Positions 44,131-52,806 are shown, counted from the stretch's first letter. The stretch is DNA of 64,000 nucleotides from JAQVSH01 sp964451605 (GCA_964451605.1 CAYVJA010000003.1:18033-82032); one strand, 5' to 3'. Numbers and translations are program-made. Notes: generated by a model not told the origin, from the letters alone.

Positions 44131-45111
44131 TTACCGTCCCGGAGCGTTGAGGATCTCTTCGAGAAGGGTGGTCAGAAAGTCGCGAGTGTTCCATCCCATA
44201 GCAGCAATTTGCTGAGGCACAAAACTTTGTCGGGTCATCCCGGGTATCGTGTTCACCTCCAGGAAATAGAGCTCGTCGTGGCAAATCATATAATCTATTC
44301 GCACCACTCCTCTGCAACCTATGGCATCATAAATGGTGCACGACAGTTGTTCGCACCGCTTCCAGAGTTCCGGACTAATGCGTGCGGGGGTGATTTCACG
44401 CGATTTCCCAAGATACTTGGCATCGTAATCGAAAAACTCCGTTTCGGGCACCACTTCGGTAATGGGCAATACGCACATGGCTCCCTCTTTGCGTAGCAGA
44501 CCGCAGGTAATCTCAGTCCCCTGCAGAAACGACTCCACAATAATCTCCGAATCGTGGACAAAGGCCCTTTCGAGTGCCGGGAGGAGTTCTGCCTCCGACT
44601 TAATCTTCGAAACCCCGAAACTCGACCCTCCGTTATTGGGCTTAATAAAACAGGGAAGCCCTACTTGCGCAATCACCTCCGACGGGTTTACCGGAAACCC
44701 TTTCTTAAGCAGAAGCCCCTTGGCCATAGGTACTGAGAACTTTTCCAGAAAGGCTTTGCAGCTATACTTATTGAATGTAAGCGCCGACGCCAGAATCCCG
44801 CAACCCGTATAGGGGATGGAGAGCAGTTCGAAATAACCCTGCAGTTTTCCATCTTCGCCCGGTGTGCCATGAATCAGAATGTAGGCAGCGTCGAACTGCA
44901 ATAAGGAGTTATTCACCCTTGCTGTAAAGTGATCTTTGTCTATGGGGTAGGAGTTTCCGTCTACCTGAACTGTCCCTTCCTGCCCCCTGATTGTCACCAA
45001 ATAGACCTCATAACGGGTGGTGTCGAACTCCGAAAGCACATATTCGGCACTTCGGAGCGACACCTCAGCTTCGGCCGAGTTGCCCCCGGCCACCAAAGCA
45101 ATCTTTTTCAT
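44131..45111 (-). CDS. ddl: D-alanine--D-alanine ligase
   Basis: Makes the D-Ala-D-Ala dipeptide of peptidoglycan. The 326-residue ATP-grasp protein has an N-terminal VAGGNSAEAEVSLRSAEYVL, the HGTPGEDGKLQGYFELLSIPYTG segment with the serine-like loop, CFIKPNNGGSSFGVSKI (ATP grip) and a C-terminal FLEVNTIPGMT. Its ATG overlaps the rluD stop by 4 bases, so it is last in the PASTA-T9SS-rluD-ddl operon. Confidence 0.97.
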   Translation of the reverse strand: MKKIALVAGGNSAEAEVSLRSAEYVLSEFDTTRYEVYLVTIRGQEGTVQVDGNSYPIDKDHFTARVNNSLLQFDAAYILIHGTPGEDGKLQGYFELLSIPYTGCGILASALTFNKYSCKAFLEKFSVPMAKGLLLKKGFPVNPSEVIAQVGLPCFIKPNNGGSSFGVSKIKSEAELLPALERAFVHDSEIIVESFLQGTEITCGLLRKEGAMCVLPITEVVPETEFFDYDAKYLGKSREITPARISPELWKRCEQLSCTIYDAIGCRGVVRIDYMICHDELYFLEVNTIPGMTRQSFVPQQIAAMGWNTRDFLTTLLEEILNAPGR

Positions 45112-46310
45112 TCCTCACGTATAGAATTAAGCGGGGTTGCGGGTAACTCCGCGATCGGGGACTCTCCCTCTTCGTCGGTAAAGAGCTCGCGGCCCACAAT
45201 ATAGTTTCTCCATTTTTCAATCACTGCGGCCATATCAGGCGCCATCTCCACCTCGAACTGCATCGGTTTTCCCGTAACCGGATGGATAAAACCCAACATC
45301 CGAGCATGCAGTGCCTGGCGCGGCATCAGCTTAAAACAGTTGTTTACAAACTGCTTATACTTGGTAAAAGTGGTTCCCCGCAATATTTCCATGCCTCCGT
45401 AGAGGGTATCGGCAAACAGCGGATGGCCGGCATGCCGGAAGTGAGCCCTGATCTGGTGGGTTCGTCCCGTCTCAAGCCGACAAGAAACCAGCGATACATA
45501 TCCGAAGCGCTCCAGTACTTTATAGTGTGTAATAGCCGGCTTTCCCTCGCTGCCATCAGCAAAAACCCACATTTGCAGTCGATTTTTCGGATTCCGACCA
45601 AGATTACCCCCGAAAGTTCCCTCTTTTTCTTCCATTTCGCCCCAAACCAGCGCCTGGTATTCCCGACGAGTGGTGTGGTCGAAAAATTGCCTGGCCAGGT
45701 GAGCCATCGCAAACTCCGTTTTGGCTACTACCAAAAGTCCGGATGTATCTTTATCTATGCGGTGAACCAATCCCGGACGCAACTCGCCTGTCTGAAAAAG
45801 GGGCAGATCTTTCAGATGCCAGGCCAGCCCGTGCACCAATGTACCTGTATAATTGTTGAACCCGGGATGCACCACCATACCGGCCGGCTTATTCACCACC
45901 AACAGTGCATCGTCTTCGTAAATAATGGAAAGCGGAATATTTTCCGGCACAATGGTGGTATCGCGTGGCGGAGTGGCCATCACAACCGAAATCTCGTCGG
46001 CCGGCTTAATTTTGTAACTCGATTTTACTGCCTTTCCGTTTACCCGAATGGAACCGGCATCGGCCGCACTCTGAATTTTATTGCGCGACACATTCTCTAT
46101 CCGATGGGTCAGGAACTTGTCAATCCGGATCGGGGCCTGCCCCTTATCTACAATAATCCGGTGGTGCTCATATAGATCGGAGCTTTCGCCCATAAGCTCC
46201 TCTGCAAGTTCTTCGTACCCCTGCCCGTCGGTTTCCGCAGCGGGAACGGCTTCGGGTTGGGGGGGTGAATAGGCTTCGGGTTGGGTAACGGATTTGGAGC
46301 TGCGCGACAT
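45108..46310 (-). CDS. rluD: RluA/RluD family pseudouridine synthase
   Basis: Isomerises specific uridines in 23S rRNA. The 400 residues include an N-terminal extension of about 60 residues rich in Pro/Glu, then an S4 RNA-binding domain (RIDKFLTHRIENVSRNKIQ, IRVNGK). The catalytic domain follows, with the aspartate in LVHRIDKDTSGLLVVAK. The N-terminal extension is longer than usual and may be partly non-essential. It is coupled to ddl by a 4-base overlap. Confidence 0.95.
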   Translation of the reverse strand: MSRSSKSVTQPEAYSPPQPEAVPAAETDGQGYEELAEELMGESSDLYEHHRIIVDKGQAPIRIDKFLTHRIENVSRNKIQSAADAGSIRVNGKAVKSSYKIKPADEISVVMATPPRDTTIVPENIPLSIIYEDDALLVVNKPAGMVVHPGFNNYTGTLVHGLAWHLKDLPLFQTGELRPGLVHRIDKDTSGLLVVAKTEFAMAHLARQFFDHTTRREYQALVWGEMEEKEGTFGGNLGRNPKNRLQMWVFADGSEGKPAITHYKVLERFGYVSLVSCRLETGRTHQIRAHFRHAGHPLFADTLYGGMEILRGTTFTKYKQFVNNCFKLMPRQALHARMLGFIHPVTGKPMQFEVEMAPDMAAVIEKWRNYIVGRELFTDEEGESPIAELPATPLNSIREE

Positions 46311-46325
46311 AATGTGAAGGTTCTG

Positions 46326-48224
46326 TTAAGGTTGGGCGATCACAATCCGTTTCACTGTCAATTTCCCGTTCGAAGTACGGATACGCAACAGATAGAGGCC
46401 ATTGGGCAGCGACGGCAGCGCTAATTGTACTGCGTCGCCATCGGGCGTTCCATTCTGCGGCCCCATAGTGCCCGGGAGATAGCGGTACACCACCCGGCCT
46501 GATCCATCGAGCAGCTGTACCTCGGTAAAGGTTTCCGTTGCATGGGGCGGAGTAAGTGTGATGGATTGTGCCGCGGGATTGGGTGATACAAAAATTTCAT
46601 TGCGTGCCAAAGGCGATGGGGGTAATGACGCGGATGTATTTCGTTTTGCCACCGGCCTGATCATGGCTATTCCTGTATGGTCAAGGTCGGAATCTCGCCA
46701 CCCTTCGCTGCCCAGCCTGAAGAAGAGGGCTCCCTGACGGGGGGTATTACGGTCGAATCCCACATTCAGGAAGTCGGCATGATCCTGGATCCACCCCACA
46801 TAAAACGGGCCGTTTACCTTCACTGATTTTTCGAGCGGGATAGCATGGTAACGGTTTTCGGGTTGCAGGGTAACTTCCGAAGTGGCTGCGTAGAGAAGAG
46901 CCCCGGGTTTCCCGTTGTTATCTGCCCAGATGGCCGGACGGAAACTCACCCGTTCACTGCCTGTGGCAACCGTAGCATTCAGCCAGATCTCCACTGCCGA
47001 AATGGAATCGGGTACAAAAGCCCAATACGATAGTGCCACCGAACCGGCGCTCTCCTCTATGCCATAGCCCGCTTCGGCCGAGCCGTCGTCGCGTGCAAAG
47101 CGCCTTCCGAAGGTCTGAATGAACTGCAGTGTGTCGTTGGTTTTTGGATCGCCTCCAAAGGTTTCAATCCAGGCTTTTAGCAGATACCGGGCCGAATCGG
47201 CAGCCTCCTGCGCGTATGGGGCATCGATGGCTTTGGTATAACGGGTTTCGATGGCCGGGAGGGTGTTATCGTTCCCTCCGGCATAGCGAACGGGCTCCTG
47301 ATCCGGATCCCATAGATTCTGTATGGAGAAGCCCCTGCCCGTCAGGAGTAAGGTGTGCCAAAGATTTCGGTACGAAATGGAGAGTTCGTTGGTCGATTCC
47401 GAGAGAAAAGCCACCTGAAAATGGGCGTAGGGCAATTCACAGTAATTCGTGAGCAGAGATTCCGGCCCGGTCACTACCGCCACATCGCGGAAGGTGGTAT
47501 CGAGAGCGCTTCTCTCCTTATCGAGCCGGATATAATCTACATGCCAGTGGTCGGTATTGCCCCGGAGGCCGGTGTTGAAATATTCCGAAATCAGGCTTAC
47601 CCGGTTGCGGAACCGGAAGCGAAACCCCTCCCTGAGGAATTTTTCATCGGTAACCGGCAGCATAACCTGCCTGAATGGGCGAAGCGTGTCGCCCGTCGCC
47701 TGCCATACATTATGCCATTGTGCCGTTACCGGATCGAAGAAGTCGACAAGCAAACTGTCTTTTTTCTCGGGAGCATTGCCCAGTCCCTGCGGCTGATACC
47801 AGAAACTAAGCCAAATATCGGTCAAACCCGGTTTGGCCAGGTTAATGGGAAGCGAGGTGAGTGTATCGGCGCCCCAGGAAGGGAGGGGCTGTTGCGGATG
47901 TAGCTGCCCGTGGCTGTCGAGCGCATCGAAAGTGGCCACGCCCGCACTGGGAGGTGAAACAGCAAAATTTTTGTTAGGCCAAACCTGTTGGTTTTCCCAG
48001 AGTTCTTGCGGGGTTCCGTTCTGTGAAAAATCTTCGAAGAAGGGAAGATCCAACATTGCCTCTCCGGCCCGCAATCTGTTTTCCTTTGTACTATTAGCGT
48101 TTGGCTCCTTCGGTAACCGTCCGGTTTGGGTCAGTTCTACAAGCCGCTCCTGTGCTGCTCCCTCTTGCCATACGGCAGAGAGCAGTGCAGTAATCATTGC
48201 CGATAGAACCCATCCCCTTTTCAT
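46326..48224 (-). CDS. Secreted protein with type A T9SS C-terminal sorting domain
   Basis: A 632-residue protein with an N-terminal signal peptide (VLSAMITALLSAVWQEGAAQ). A large beta-rich region has no recognised catalytic motif. The C-terminal sorting domain of about 85 residues is typical of type IX secretion: NEIFVSPNPAAQSITLTPP, then VQLLDGSGRVVY, and a final PNGLYLLRIRTSNGKLTVKRIVI. In Porphyromonas such domains direct proteins through the outer membrane for anchoring to A-LPS. Here the gene sits between PASTA and rluD in a cell-wall/ribosome operon, 15 bases from rluD. Its role is unknown. Confidence 0.82.
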   Translation of the reverse strand: MKRGWVLSAMITALLSAVWQEGAAQERLVELTQTGRLPKEPNANSTKENRLRAGEAMLDLPFFEDFSQNGTPQELWENQQVWPNKNFAVSPPSAGVATFDALDSHGQLHPQQPLPSWGADTLTSLPINLAKPGLTDIWLSFWYQPQGLGNAPEKKDSLLVDFFDPVTAQWHNVWQATGDTLRPFRQVMLPVTDEKFLREGFRFRFRNRVSLISEYFNTGLRGNTDHWHVDYIRLDKERSALDTTFRDVAVVTGPESLLTNYCELPYAHFQVAFLSESTNELSISYRNLWHTLLLTGRGFSIQNLWDPDQEPVRYAGGNDNTLPAIETRYTKAIDAPYAQEAADSARYLLKAWIETFGGDPKTNDTLQFIQTFGRRFARDDGSAEAGYGIEESAGSVALSYWAFVPDSISAVEIWLNATVATGSERVSFRPAIWADNNGKPGALLYAATSEVTLQPENRYHAIPLEKSVKVNGPFYVGWIQDHADFLNVGFDRNTPRQGALFFRLGSEGWRDSDLDHTGIAMIRPVAKRNTSASLPPSPLARNEIFVSPNPAAQSITLTPPHATETFTEVQLLDGSGRVVYRYLPGTMGPQNGTPDGDAVQLALPSLPNGLYLLRIRTSNGKLTVKRIVIAQP

Positions 48225-48245
48225 TCAGTTGCGTTTCGATAGTTC

Positions 48246-49043
48246 TCACTCCATGTCGGCAGCTTCGGCCGGTTCGGCAGAGAGATTTTTAATTACCGAA
48301 GCATTTACCGTGAGCCAAATGGAAACCGGTTCGCCGGGTATAGATGGTTGTGTGGCCGAATGTTCCGGTATTTGTTTAAATACCACGGCTTTGAGTGAGT
48401 CTTCTCCGTTCTTGACCGAGCTGTCAAAGTGGAGCTCGCCCCGGTTGAGCAGCGCTTGTTGTATCAGGTCGAGCGCCTCCCTGTAACTCTTTCCCAATAG
48501 CAGCGGTACTGCAGTGTTTCGTTGTCCTTCGCCCAGGCCCAGCGTGAGATCTATCACCGAACCCTTAGCAATGGTTTTTCCCGGAGTAAGGCCCCTGCCT
48601 CCTGAAGAGATGGCGAGAACATTATTTCGGGCAATATCCGGCACGTAGGTAAGCCTTCCAATTCGGAGTCCGGCTCCCGCCAGCATACGATCGGCTTGTC
48701 GGAGCGAAATACCCACCACGCGCGGTATATTCACCATCTCAGCCTCCGATGCGTTCATAATCAGAAAGATAGTTCTGTTTTTCTTTACCTGGCTTCCTGC
48801 GGCAGGATTTTGTGAGATGGCAGTTCCCGGAGGCAGGGAGGTGTTATATACCGAGTCGTTAATGGCAAAGGTTAATTGCTCTCTTTCCAGCACCCCGGCA
48901 ATTTCAGTTACTGAGAGTCCTTTCAAATCGGGCACCAGAATGGTTTCGTTGTGCCTGGTATATCTTGCCAGCAGGTAAAATGCGCCCACTACCAGCAATA
49001 AGCCGAGGAGCACTACCATTCCCAAATGTTTTAGAAAACGCAT
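48246..49043 (-). CDS. PASTA-domain membrane protein
   Basis: A 265-residue protein with one N-terminal membrane helix (MVVLLGLLLVVGAFYLLA) and three PASTA domains. They begin near ILVPDLKGLSVTEIAGVLE, VNIPRVVGISLRQADRMLA and VPLLLGKSYREALDLIQ. PASTA domains bind peptidoglycan or muropeptides in kinases and penicillin-binding proteins, but here there is no kinase or transpeptidase part. It heads the PASTA-T9SS-rluD-ddl operon, with ddl giving the wall connection. Confidence 0.93.
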   Translation of the reverse strand: MRFLKHLGMVVLLGLLLVVGAFYLLARYTRHNETILVPDLKGLSVTEIAGVLEREQLTFAINDSVYNTSLPPGTAISQNPAAGSQVKKNRTIFLIMNASEAEMVNIPRVVGISLRQADRMLAGAGLRIGRLTYVPDIARNNVLAISSGGRGLTPGKTIAKGSVIDLTLGLGEGQRNTAVPLLLGKSYREALDLIQQALLNRGELHFDSSVKNGEDSLKAVVFKQIPEHSATQPSIPGEPVSIWLTVNASVIKNLSAEPAEAADME

Positions 49044-49065
49044 GGAGCAGAATCATTAATGGGTA

Positions 49066-49096
49066 CAAACTTACACGAAAATGGCGACAACCACAA
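49066..49096 (-). promoter_or_regulatory. Promoter of the PASTA-T9SS-rluD-ddl operon
   Basis: The reverse strand has TAAGTTTG at 49066-49073, 22 bases before the start codon. A TTG at 49094-49096 is 20 bases further upstream. Confidence 0.6.
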
Positions 49097-49106
49097 TAAC
49101 GGGAAT

Positions 49107-49170
49107 GCTTTAATGCTTTAATGCTCTAGTGCTCTAGTGCTCTAGTGCTCTAGTGCTCAAATGCGTTAAT
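49107..49170 (+). repeat. Octamer repeat locus C (8 units)
   Basis: Eight tandem 8-base units with no gap: two GCTTTAAT, four GCTCTAGT, then GCTCAAAT and GCGTTAAT. Three GCTGGT/G hexamers follow up to the mqnE stop. It lacks the GC-rich cap. It lies between the 3' end of mqnE and the promoter of the PASTA operon. Confidence 0.95.
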
Positions 49171-49189
49171 GCTGGTGCTGGTGCTGGGT

Positions 49190-50332
49190 TTAGGGCTGTT
49201 TGTACTCGTGAAGGGTTCGGTAGAGGCTGTCGCGTTCTACAGGAATCCGTTGTGCCCCGAGTATCAGTTCTACCATCTGGCTGCTGCTCAGGGAGGGGTT
49301 TTGGTCTTCGGCCCCGGCCATGGAGTAGATGCGGGTTGTGTCGTCGATGGTTCCGTCGAGATCGTCAACTCCGAAAGCCAGAGCCACACGCGAACCCTCT
49401 TTCCCCAGCATAGGCCAGTAGGCCTTGAGATGGGCAAAGTTGTCGAGATAGATTCTTGACACCGCATACATCCGCAGATCGTGCAGTAACGTCTGCTCCT
49501 TCACCGACTGTCCCAGATCGTTATGGGCATCGCGAAACTTGAGCGGAATAAAACAGTTGAATCCGCCCGTTTTATCCTGCAGCGCACGCAGGCGCGACAT
49601 ATGCTCTATACGGTGTTCGGCCGATTCAATATGGCCGTAAAGCATTGTGGCATTCGATGGAATCTGCAGTAAATGCGCCGCTTCATGAATATTCAGCCAG
49701 GTTTGGCTATCGGTTTTATCGGGACAAATCTGTTTTCGGATGGGTTCATCGAAAATCTCGGCACCGCCGCCCGGCAATGAGTCGAGCCCGGCCTCCTTCA
49801 ACTGCCGTAGTCCCTCACGGGCGGTTACGCCCTCTATGGTAAACATATAGTCCAGCTCTACCGCGCTGTAGGCTTTTATGTGCAGCAACGGAGCTGCGTT
49901 CCGGATAGCCCGGAGCAACTCAATGGCCGGCGCCATTCCTCTTCCAGGGAAGACAGCTCCAACCACATGCACTTCGGTAGCTCCTGCTGCAGCCTTCTCC
50001 TTCACCATCTTCACCATTTCGGCCAGCGAAAGGTCCCAACTGTCCGGGGCACCGGCTGTTCGGCGGTAGGAGCAAAATCGGCAATGGTAGCGGCAAATGT
50101 TGGTAGGCTCAATGTGAAAATTGCGATTATAATAGGCACGGTTACCATTCAATCGCTCGCGAACAAGATTAGCGAGCATTCCCAAATAGGGAAGTTCGCC
50201 ATCGTTAAGGAGTAAAAGCGCTTCCTGGTCGGAGATTCGTTTGCCTTCGTACACCTTTAGCGCCAGCCCCCGCCAGGGCTCACTCATCCCGGAAAATCCG
50301 GGAATCATTTCGATACTTCCGCTATTAACCAT
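49190..50332 (-). CDS. mqnE: Aminodeoxyfutalosine synthase (radical SAM)
   Basis: Adds a radical from S-adenosylmethionine to the enolpyruvyl group of 3-[(1-carboxyvinyl)oxy]benzoate, in the futalosine route to menaquinone. The 380 residues have the cluster motif CRYHCRFCSY within HIEPTNI, the LDSLPGGGAEIF loop, the ATMLYGHIES segment and GVDDLDGTI. These residues point to MqnE rather than MqnC. No other menaquinone gene is adjacent. Start choice is uncertain: downstream methionines at residues 9 and 16 are possible. Confidence 0.88.
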   Translation of the reverse strand: MVNSGSIEMIPGFSGMSEPWRGLALKVYEGKRISDQEALLLLNDGELPYLGMLANLVRERLNGNRAYYNRNFHIEPTNICRYHCRFCSYRRTAGAPDSWDLSLAEMVKMVKEKAAAGATEVHVVGAVFPGRGMAPAIELLRAIRNAAPLLHIKAYSAVELDYMFTIEGVTAREGLRQLKEAGLDSLPGGGAEIFDEPIRKQICPDKTDSQTWLNIHEAAHLLQIPSNATMLYGHIESAEHRIEHMSRLRALQDKTGGFNCFIPLKFRDAHNDLGQSVKEQTLLHDLRMYAVSRIYLDNFAHLKAYWPMLGKEGSRVALAFGVDDLDGTIDDTTRIYSMAGAEDQNPSLSSSQMVELILGAQRIPVERDSLYRTLHEYKQP

Positions 50333-50347
50333 CTATCTTCAAAATTC

Positions 50348-50412
50348 ACCATTCATCATTCGCGCGCAGTGCAGTATCTGAAGCGCGCAGGCGCTTCGAT
50401 GCATTAGAGCAT
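50348..50412 (-). repeat. Octamer repeat locus D (decayed)
   Basis: One full GCTCTAAT unit (50403-50410, reverse strand), then a degenerate GC cap with CGAAGCGCC and GCGCGCTTC hairpin arms and a second GCGCGC. Short-period AAT-rich units (about 7 bases) run toward mqnE. The order of parts is the same as in locus F. Confidence 0.6.
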
Positions 50413-50502
50413 TTTGTTTTTTTATTGTTCACGTATGGAAACAAAAAAGTAAAGAACCTTAACTAAGATTCCTTACTCCCATGCAAAACCGTTACGGAAA
50501 GA

Positions 50503-50658
50503 CTATCGGCAGCTAGGCTCGTCCGAAACCGTTAACTTCTTTCTTCCCCTTGCCCGGCGAGCGGCCAAAACCTTGCGGCCATTAGGAGTCGACATTCTTT
50601 CACGGAAACCGTGTTTATTCTTTCTTTTCTTGTTCGAGGGTTGAAAAGTCCTTTTCAT
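50503..50658 (-). CDS. rpmH: 50S ribosomal protein L34
   Basis: A 51-residue basic protein read from the ATG at 50658. It starts MKRTFQPSNKKRKNKHGFRE and continues RMSTPNGRKVLAARRARG, an almost exact L34. The C-terminus is RKKLTVSDEPSCR. It is monocistronic with a complete promoter (50725-50755) and a leader of about 65 bases. The usual dnaA/rnpA neighbours are absent, as is common in Bacteroidales. Confidence 0.97.
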   Translation of the reverse strand: MKRTFQPSNKKRKNKHGFRERMSTPNGRKVLAARRARGRKKLTVSDEPSCR

Positions 50659-50724
50659 CAGAATAGATTATTATACATTACATCCCTCCTCACGAAGGAC
50701 GAATTCATTATATTTTTGGGACTG

Positions 50725-50755
50725 CAAAGGTAAAACTATTTCCATTATCTCCAAA
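50725..50755 (-). promoter_or_regulatory. Promoter of rpmH
   Basis: On the reverse strand TTTG (50752-50755), 19 bases, then TACCTTTG (50725-50732): the same perfect spacing as for rsfS, rpmE2 and XRE. Confidence 0.8.
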
Positions 50756-50813
50756 TCACTTCCATGGTAAAATTACATTGTCTCTCTTCGCCTGTACCTC
50801 AGCTTACCCCTGT

Positions 50814-51440
50814 TTATCCCTGCATCGTCAGGTAAATAATTTTTTTGGTCAGGAAGTACTCCTCCTTAAAATAGTCGGAGATGGCTATCTCGGTGACTCT
50901 TCCCGGGAAAGGAGCCGTCTCCTCTTCCAGGTTGCCTCCTTTGAGGCAGAATATGCCGTTTGCTACTTTCTGACCCGGCTGTTTTGCAAACTTGCCCTTT
51001 ACCCAGCCTGCAATCTCCGGCAATCTGGCCACAGCGCGACTAACTACAAATTGAAATTTTTCATTCACCTCTTCGGCCCGGCAATGGGTAATCTCCACAT
51101 TATCCAATCCCAGCGATGAGGCCACAGCCTGTGCCACTTTTAACTTCTTTCCGATTGAGTCGACCAACAGAAAGCGGGCCTGTGGATAAAATATGGCCAG
51201 GGGAATGCCCGGAAAGCCGCCACCCGTACCCAAATCCAGAATCCTGGTTCCCTCCTGTACAGGGAGTACCTTACAGAGCGCCAGCGAATGAAGCACATGA
51301 TGCAGATAGAGCTGATCGATGTCTTTTCGAGATACCACATTTATTTGTTGATTCCACTCCTCGTAGAGTGGTTTCAGCGCCTCGAAGCGACTGCGCTGCA
51401 GGGGCGTGATATCGGGGAAATAGGAGAGTAGAGCCTCCAT
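50814..51440 (-). CDS. rsmG: 16S rRNA (guanine(527)-N7)-methyltransferase
   Basis: Methylates G527 of 16S rRNA in the 530 loop. The 208 residues show EEWNQQINVVSRKDIDQLYLHHVLHS, the S-adenosylmethionine site ILDLGTGGGFPGIPLAI, then FLLVDSIGKKLKV and FVVSRAVA. Its start is 11 bases after the glycosyltransferase stop, so both are probably on one transcript. Confidence 0.96.
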   Translation of the reverse strand: MEALLSYFPDITPLQRSRFEALKPLYEEWNQQINVVSRKDIDQLYLHHVLHSLALCKVLPVQEGTRILDLGTGGGFPGIPLAIFYPQARFLLVDSIGKKLKVAQAVASSLGLDNVEITHCRAEEVNEKFQFVVSRAVARLPEIAGWVKGKFAKQPGQKVANGIFCLKGGNLEEETAPFPGRVTEIAISDYFKEEYFLTKKIIYLTMQG

Positions 51441-51451
51441 GCAAAATAGGG

Positions 51452-52582
51452 TTAGCGAACCGGGCGGAGAAAGACAGAAAGGGTTCGTTGCAGATCAGAA
51501 ATGATACCTGCAGTGTCGAAGAACCATGCCAAAGGCCAAAGACCCGGTTCTTTCAACTGTTTGCCGGCACGGAAGAGCACAATGGCCTGAACTATCCATC
51601 GAATTGCCACCATGGCTAGCGCAACAGGCCATAATCCGTCGAGGAGTGCCGTAACCAGCGCCAGCGCGCAAAAGAGCACCCTGCTCAGCGGTTCGCCCAA
51701 CAAAAAGAGTTTTGTGCTCAGGGGGTACTTGCGGGCCGATAACCTGTATTTATGATAAAAAGATCTTATTCCACCGGCGGTGGAGGGGATGGGGCAGATC
51801 ACCCTTGCGTCGGGATCGAGATTTACATAGGTAACATTGTTTTTTGCTGCCTGTTGTACAAAGAGATCGTCCTCGCCATAGTCGGTCAAAACATTTCCTG
51901 CGAATCCTTTGTGCTCGAAAAAAAGAGATTTCCGGTAGGCCAGATTGCGTGAAAGAGCCAAATAGGGACGTTGCGCCATAGCCATGCCCAGATAACCCAG
52001 AATCCACATCATGTGGTTGTGACGGAACCATCTGTTCCCGAAACTTTTTCCGGCAAGAAAGGACTGAACTCCCAGCACCAGTTCGTTACGAGGGGTGAAG
52101 TAACTTTGCATGGAGGCAAGCCACCGTTTTCCTACGGGTGCGCAGTCGAGCTCCGAAAAGAGCACCCAGTCGTTGGATGCTGCCTTGATACCCACCGTAA
52201 GAGCCAACTTTTTGTTTGTAGTAAATTTTTCGTCCTTACGGATATAGGTCACTTTTAAATGAGCGTATCTGCTTGAAAGTGCCCGTAAAATATCCTCAGT
52301 GGCATCGGTCGAACAGTCGTTCACCACCACCACTTCGTAGGGTACCGGAAAATCCTGTTCCAAAAAGGGGGGCAGATGTGTTGCCAGATAATCCTCCGCA
52401 TTTCGTGCCACCAATACCACCGACACAGAAAAAGGCATCTCGATGGTAAGTGTCTCGTTCTTCTTTCCGCCAAAAGCTCCCCTTGCGTAAACAAACAGGT
52501 AATACGCCAGTTGCGTAAGCCACATTATGCCAAGCAACAATAACAGAAACCACGAGTTGGAAACGCTTTGTAGAAAGTCCAC
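51452..52582 (-). CDS. Membrane glycosyltransferase, family 2
   Basis: A 376-residue GT2 enzyme with an N-terminal membrane helix (WFLLLLLGIMWLTQLAYYLF). The GT-A domain starts at FSVSVVLVARNAEDYLATHL. The sugar-nucleotide motif is in VVVNDCSTDATEDILRAL, and the acceptor-side aspartates include LDCAPVGKRW and DYGEDDLFVQQA. Two further membrane helices lie near the C-terminus. A GTG at 52582 (MDFLQSV) is preferred over the upstream ATG at 52678, because the latter lies inside the terminator of the small transcript and upstream of the -7 element. The substrate is unknown. Confidence 0.88.
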   Translation of the reverse strand: MDFLQSVSNSWFLLLLLGIMWLTQLAYYLFVYARGAFGGKKNETLTIEMPFSVSVVLVARNAEDYLATHLPPFLEQDFPVPYEVVVVNDCSTDATEDILRALSSRYAHLKVTYIRKDEKFTTNKKLALTVGIKAASNDWVLFSELDCAPVGKRWLASMQSYFTPRNELVLGVQSFLAGKSFGNRWFRHNHMMWILGYLGMAMAQRPYLALSRNLAYRKSLFFEHKGFAGNVLTDYGEDDLFVQQAAKNNVTYVNLDPDARVICPIPSTAGGIRSFYHKYRLSARKYPLSTKLFLLGEPLSRVLFCALALVTALLDGLWPVALAMVAIRWIVQAIVLFRAGKQLKEPGLWPLAWFFDTAGIISDLQRTLSVFLRPVR

Positions 52583-52605
52583 TGTATAAAGGATAAATAT
52601 GGGGG

Positions 52606-52613
52606 CAATGATA
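52606..52613 (-). promoter_or_regulatory. Possible -7 element for the glycosyltransferase-rsmG pair
   Basis: The reverse strand reads TATCATTG, one mismatch from TAnnTTTG, 23 bases before the GTG start at 52582. A TTG lies about 21 bases further upstream. Confidence 0.45.
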
Positions 52614-52659
52614 CGATTTTTAGCGCAAGTTTCACAACCTTTTCGGTCTGCCTGCAAGC

Positions 52660-52697
52660 AAAAAAAAAGGAGTGGCATCTCACGATGGCACTCCTTT
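52660..52697 (-). terminator. Intrinsic terminator of a small transcript
   Basis: On the reverse strand a 13-base stem with one internal mismatch (AAGGAGTGCCATC pairing with the other arm, loop GTGA) is followed by nine T. It precedes the glycosyltransferase promoter, so it is not the end of any annotated protein gene. Confidence 0.88.
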
Positions 52698-52710
52698 GAA
52701 ACACAGAAAC

Positions 52711-52734
52711 TAACTACTACTAACTACTACTAAC
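52711..52734. repeat. TAACTACTAC tandem repeat (period 10)
   Basis: Two full copies plus TAAC, lying in the middle of the candidate small RNA. On the RNA strand it reads GTTAGTAGTAGTTAGTAGTA. Confidence 0.8.
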
Positions 52735-52790
52735 CTATATTCTGAACAACCTATGAGTCGTTGTTTAATTCTTTTCTTTGCATAGTTAAA

Positions 52791-52806
52791 AGCAACTATC
52801 GTGCCA
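52791..52806 (-). promoter_or_regulatory. Sigma-54 (RpoN) type promoter
   Basis: The reverse strand reads TGGCACGATAGTTGCT, an exact match to the -24/-12 pattern TGGCACG-N4-TTGCW. GG and GC are separated by ten bases. It is intergenic and points toward a terminated 120-base unit. Confidence 0.7.

Larger units (their letters stand above)
52660..52780 (-). ncRNA. Candidate small RNA with a sigma-54-type promoter
   Basis: A transcription unit of about 120 bases bounded by a -24/-12 promoter (52791-52806) and a terminator (52660-52697). After the predicted start there is an AACAAC/GTTGTT hairpin (around 52745-52764), then a single-stranded-looking tract with tandem TAGTAGTAGT units (52711-52734), then the terminator. 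A ten-codon frame (MQRKELNNDS, 52751-52783) begins at about the predicted start of transcription; it could be a leader peptide or chance. No known RNA family could be assigned. It is oriented away from argS. Confidence 0.55.
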
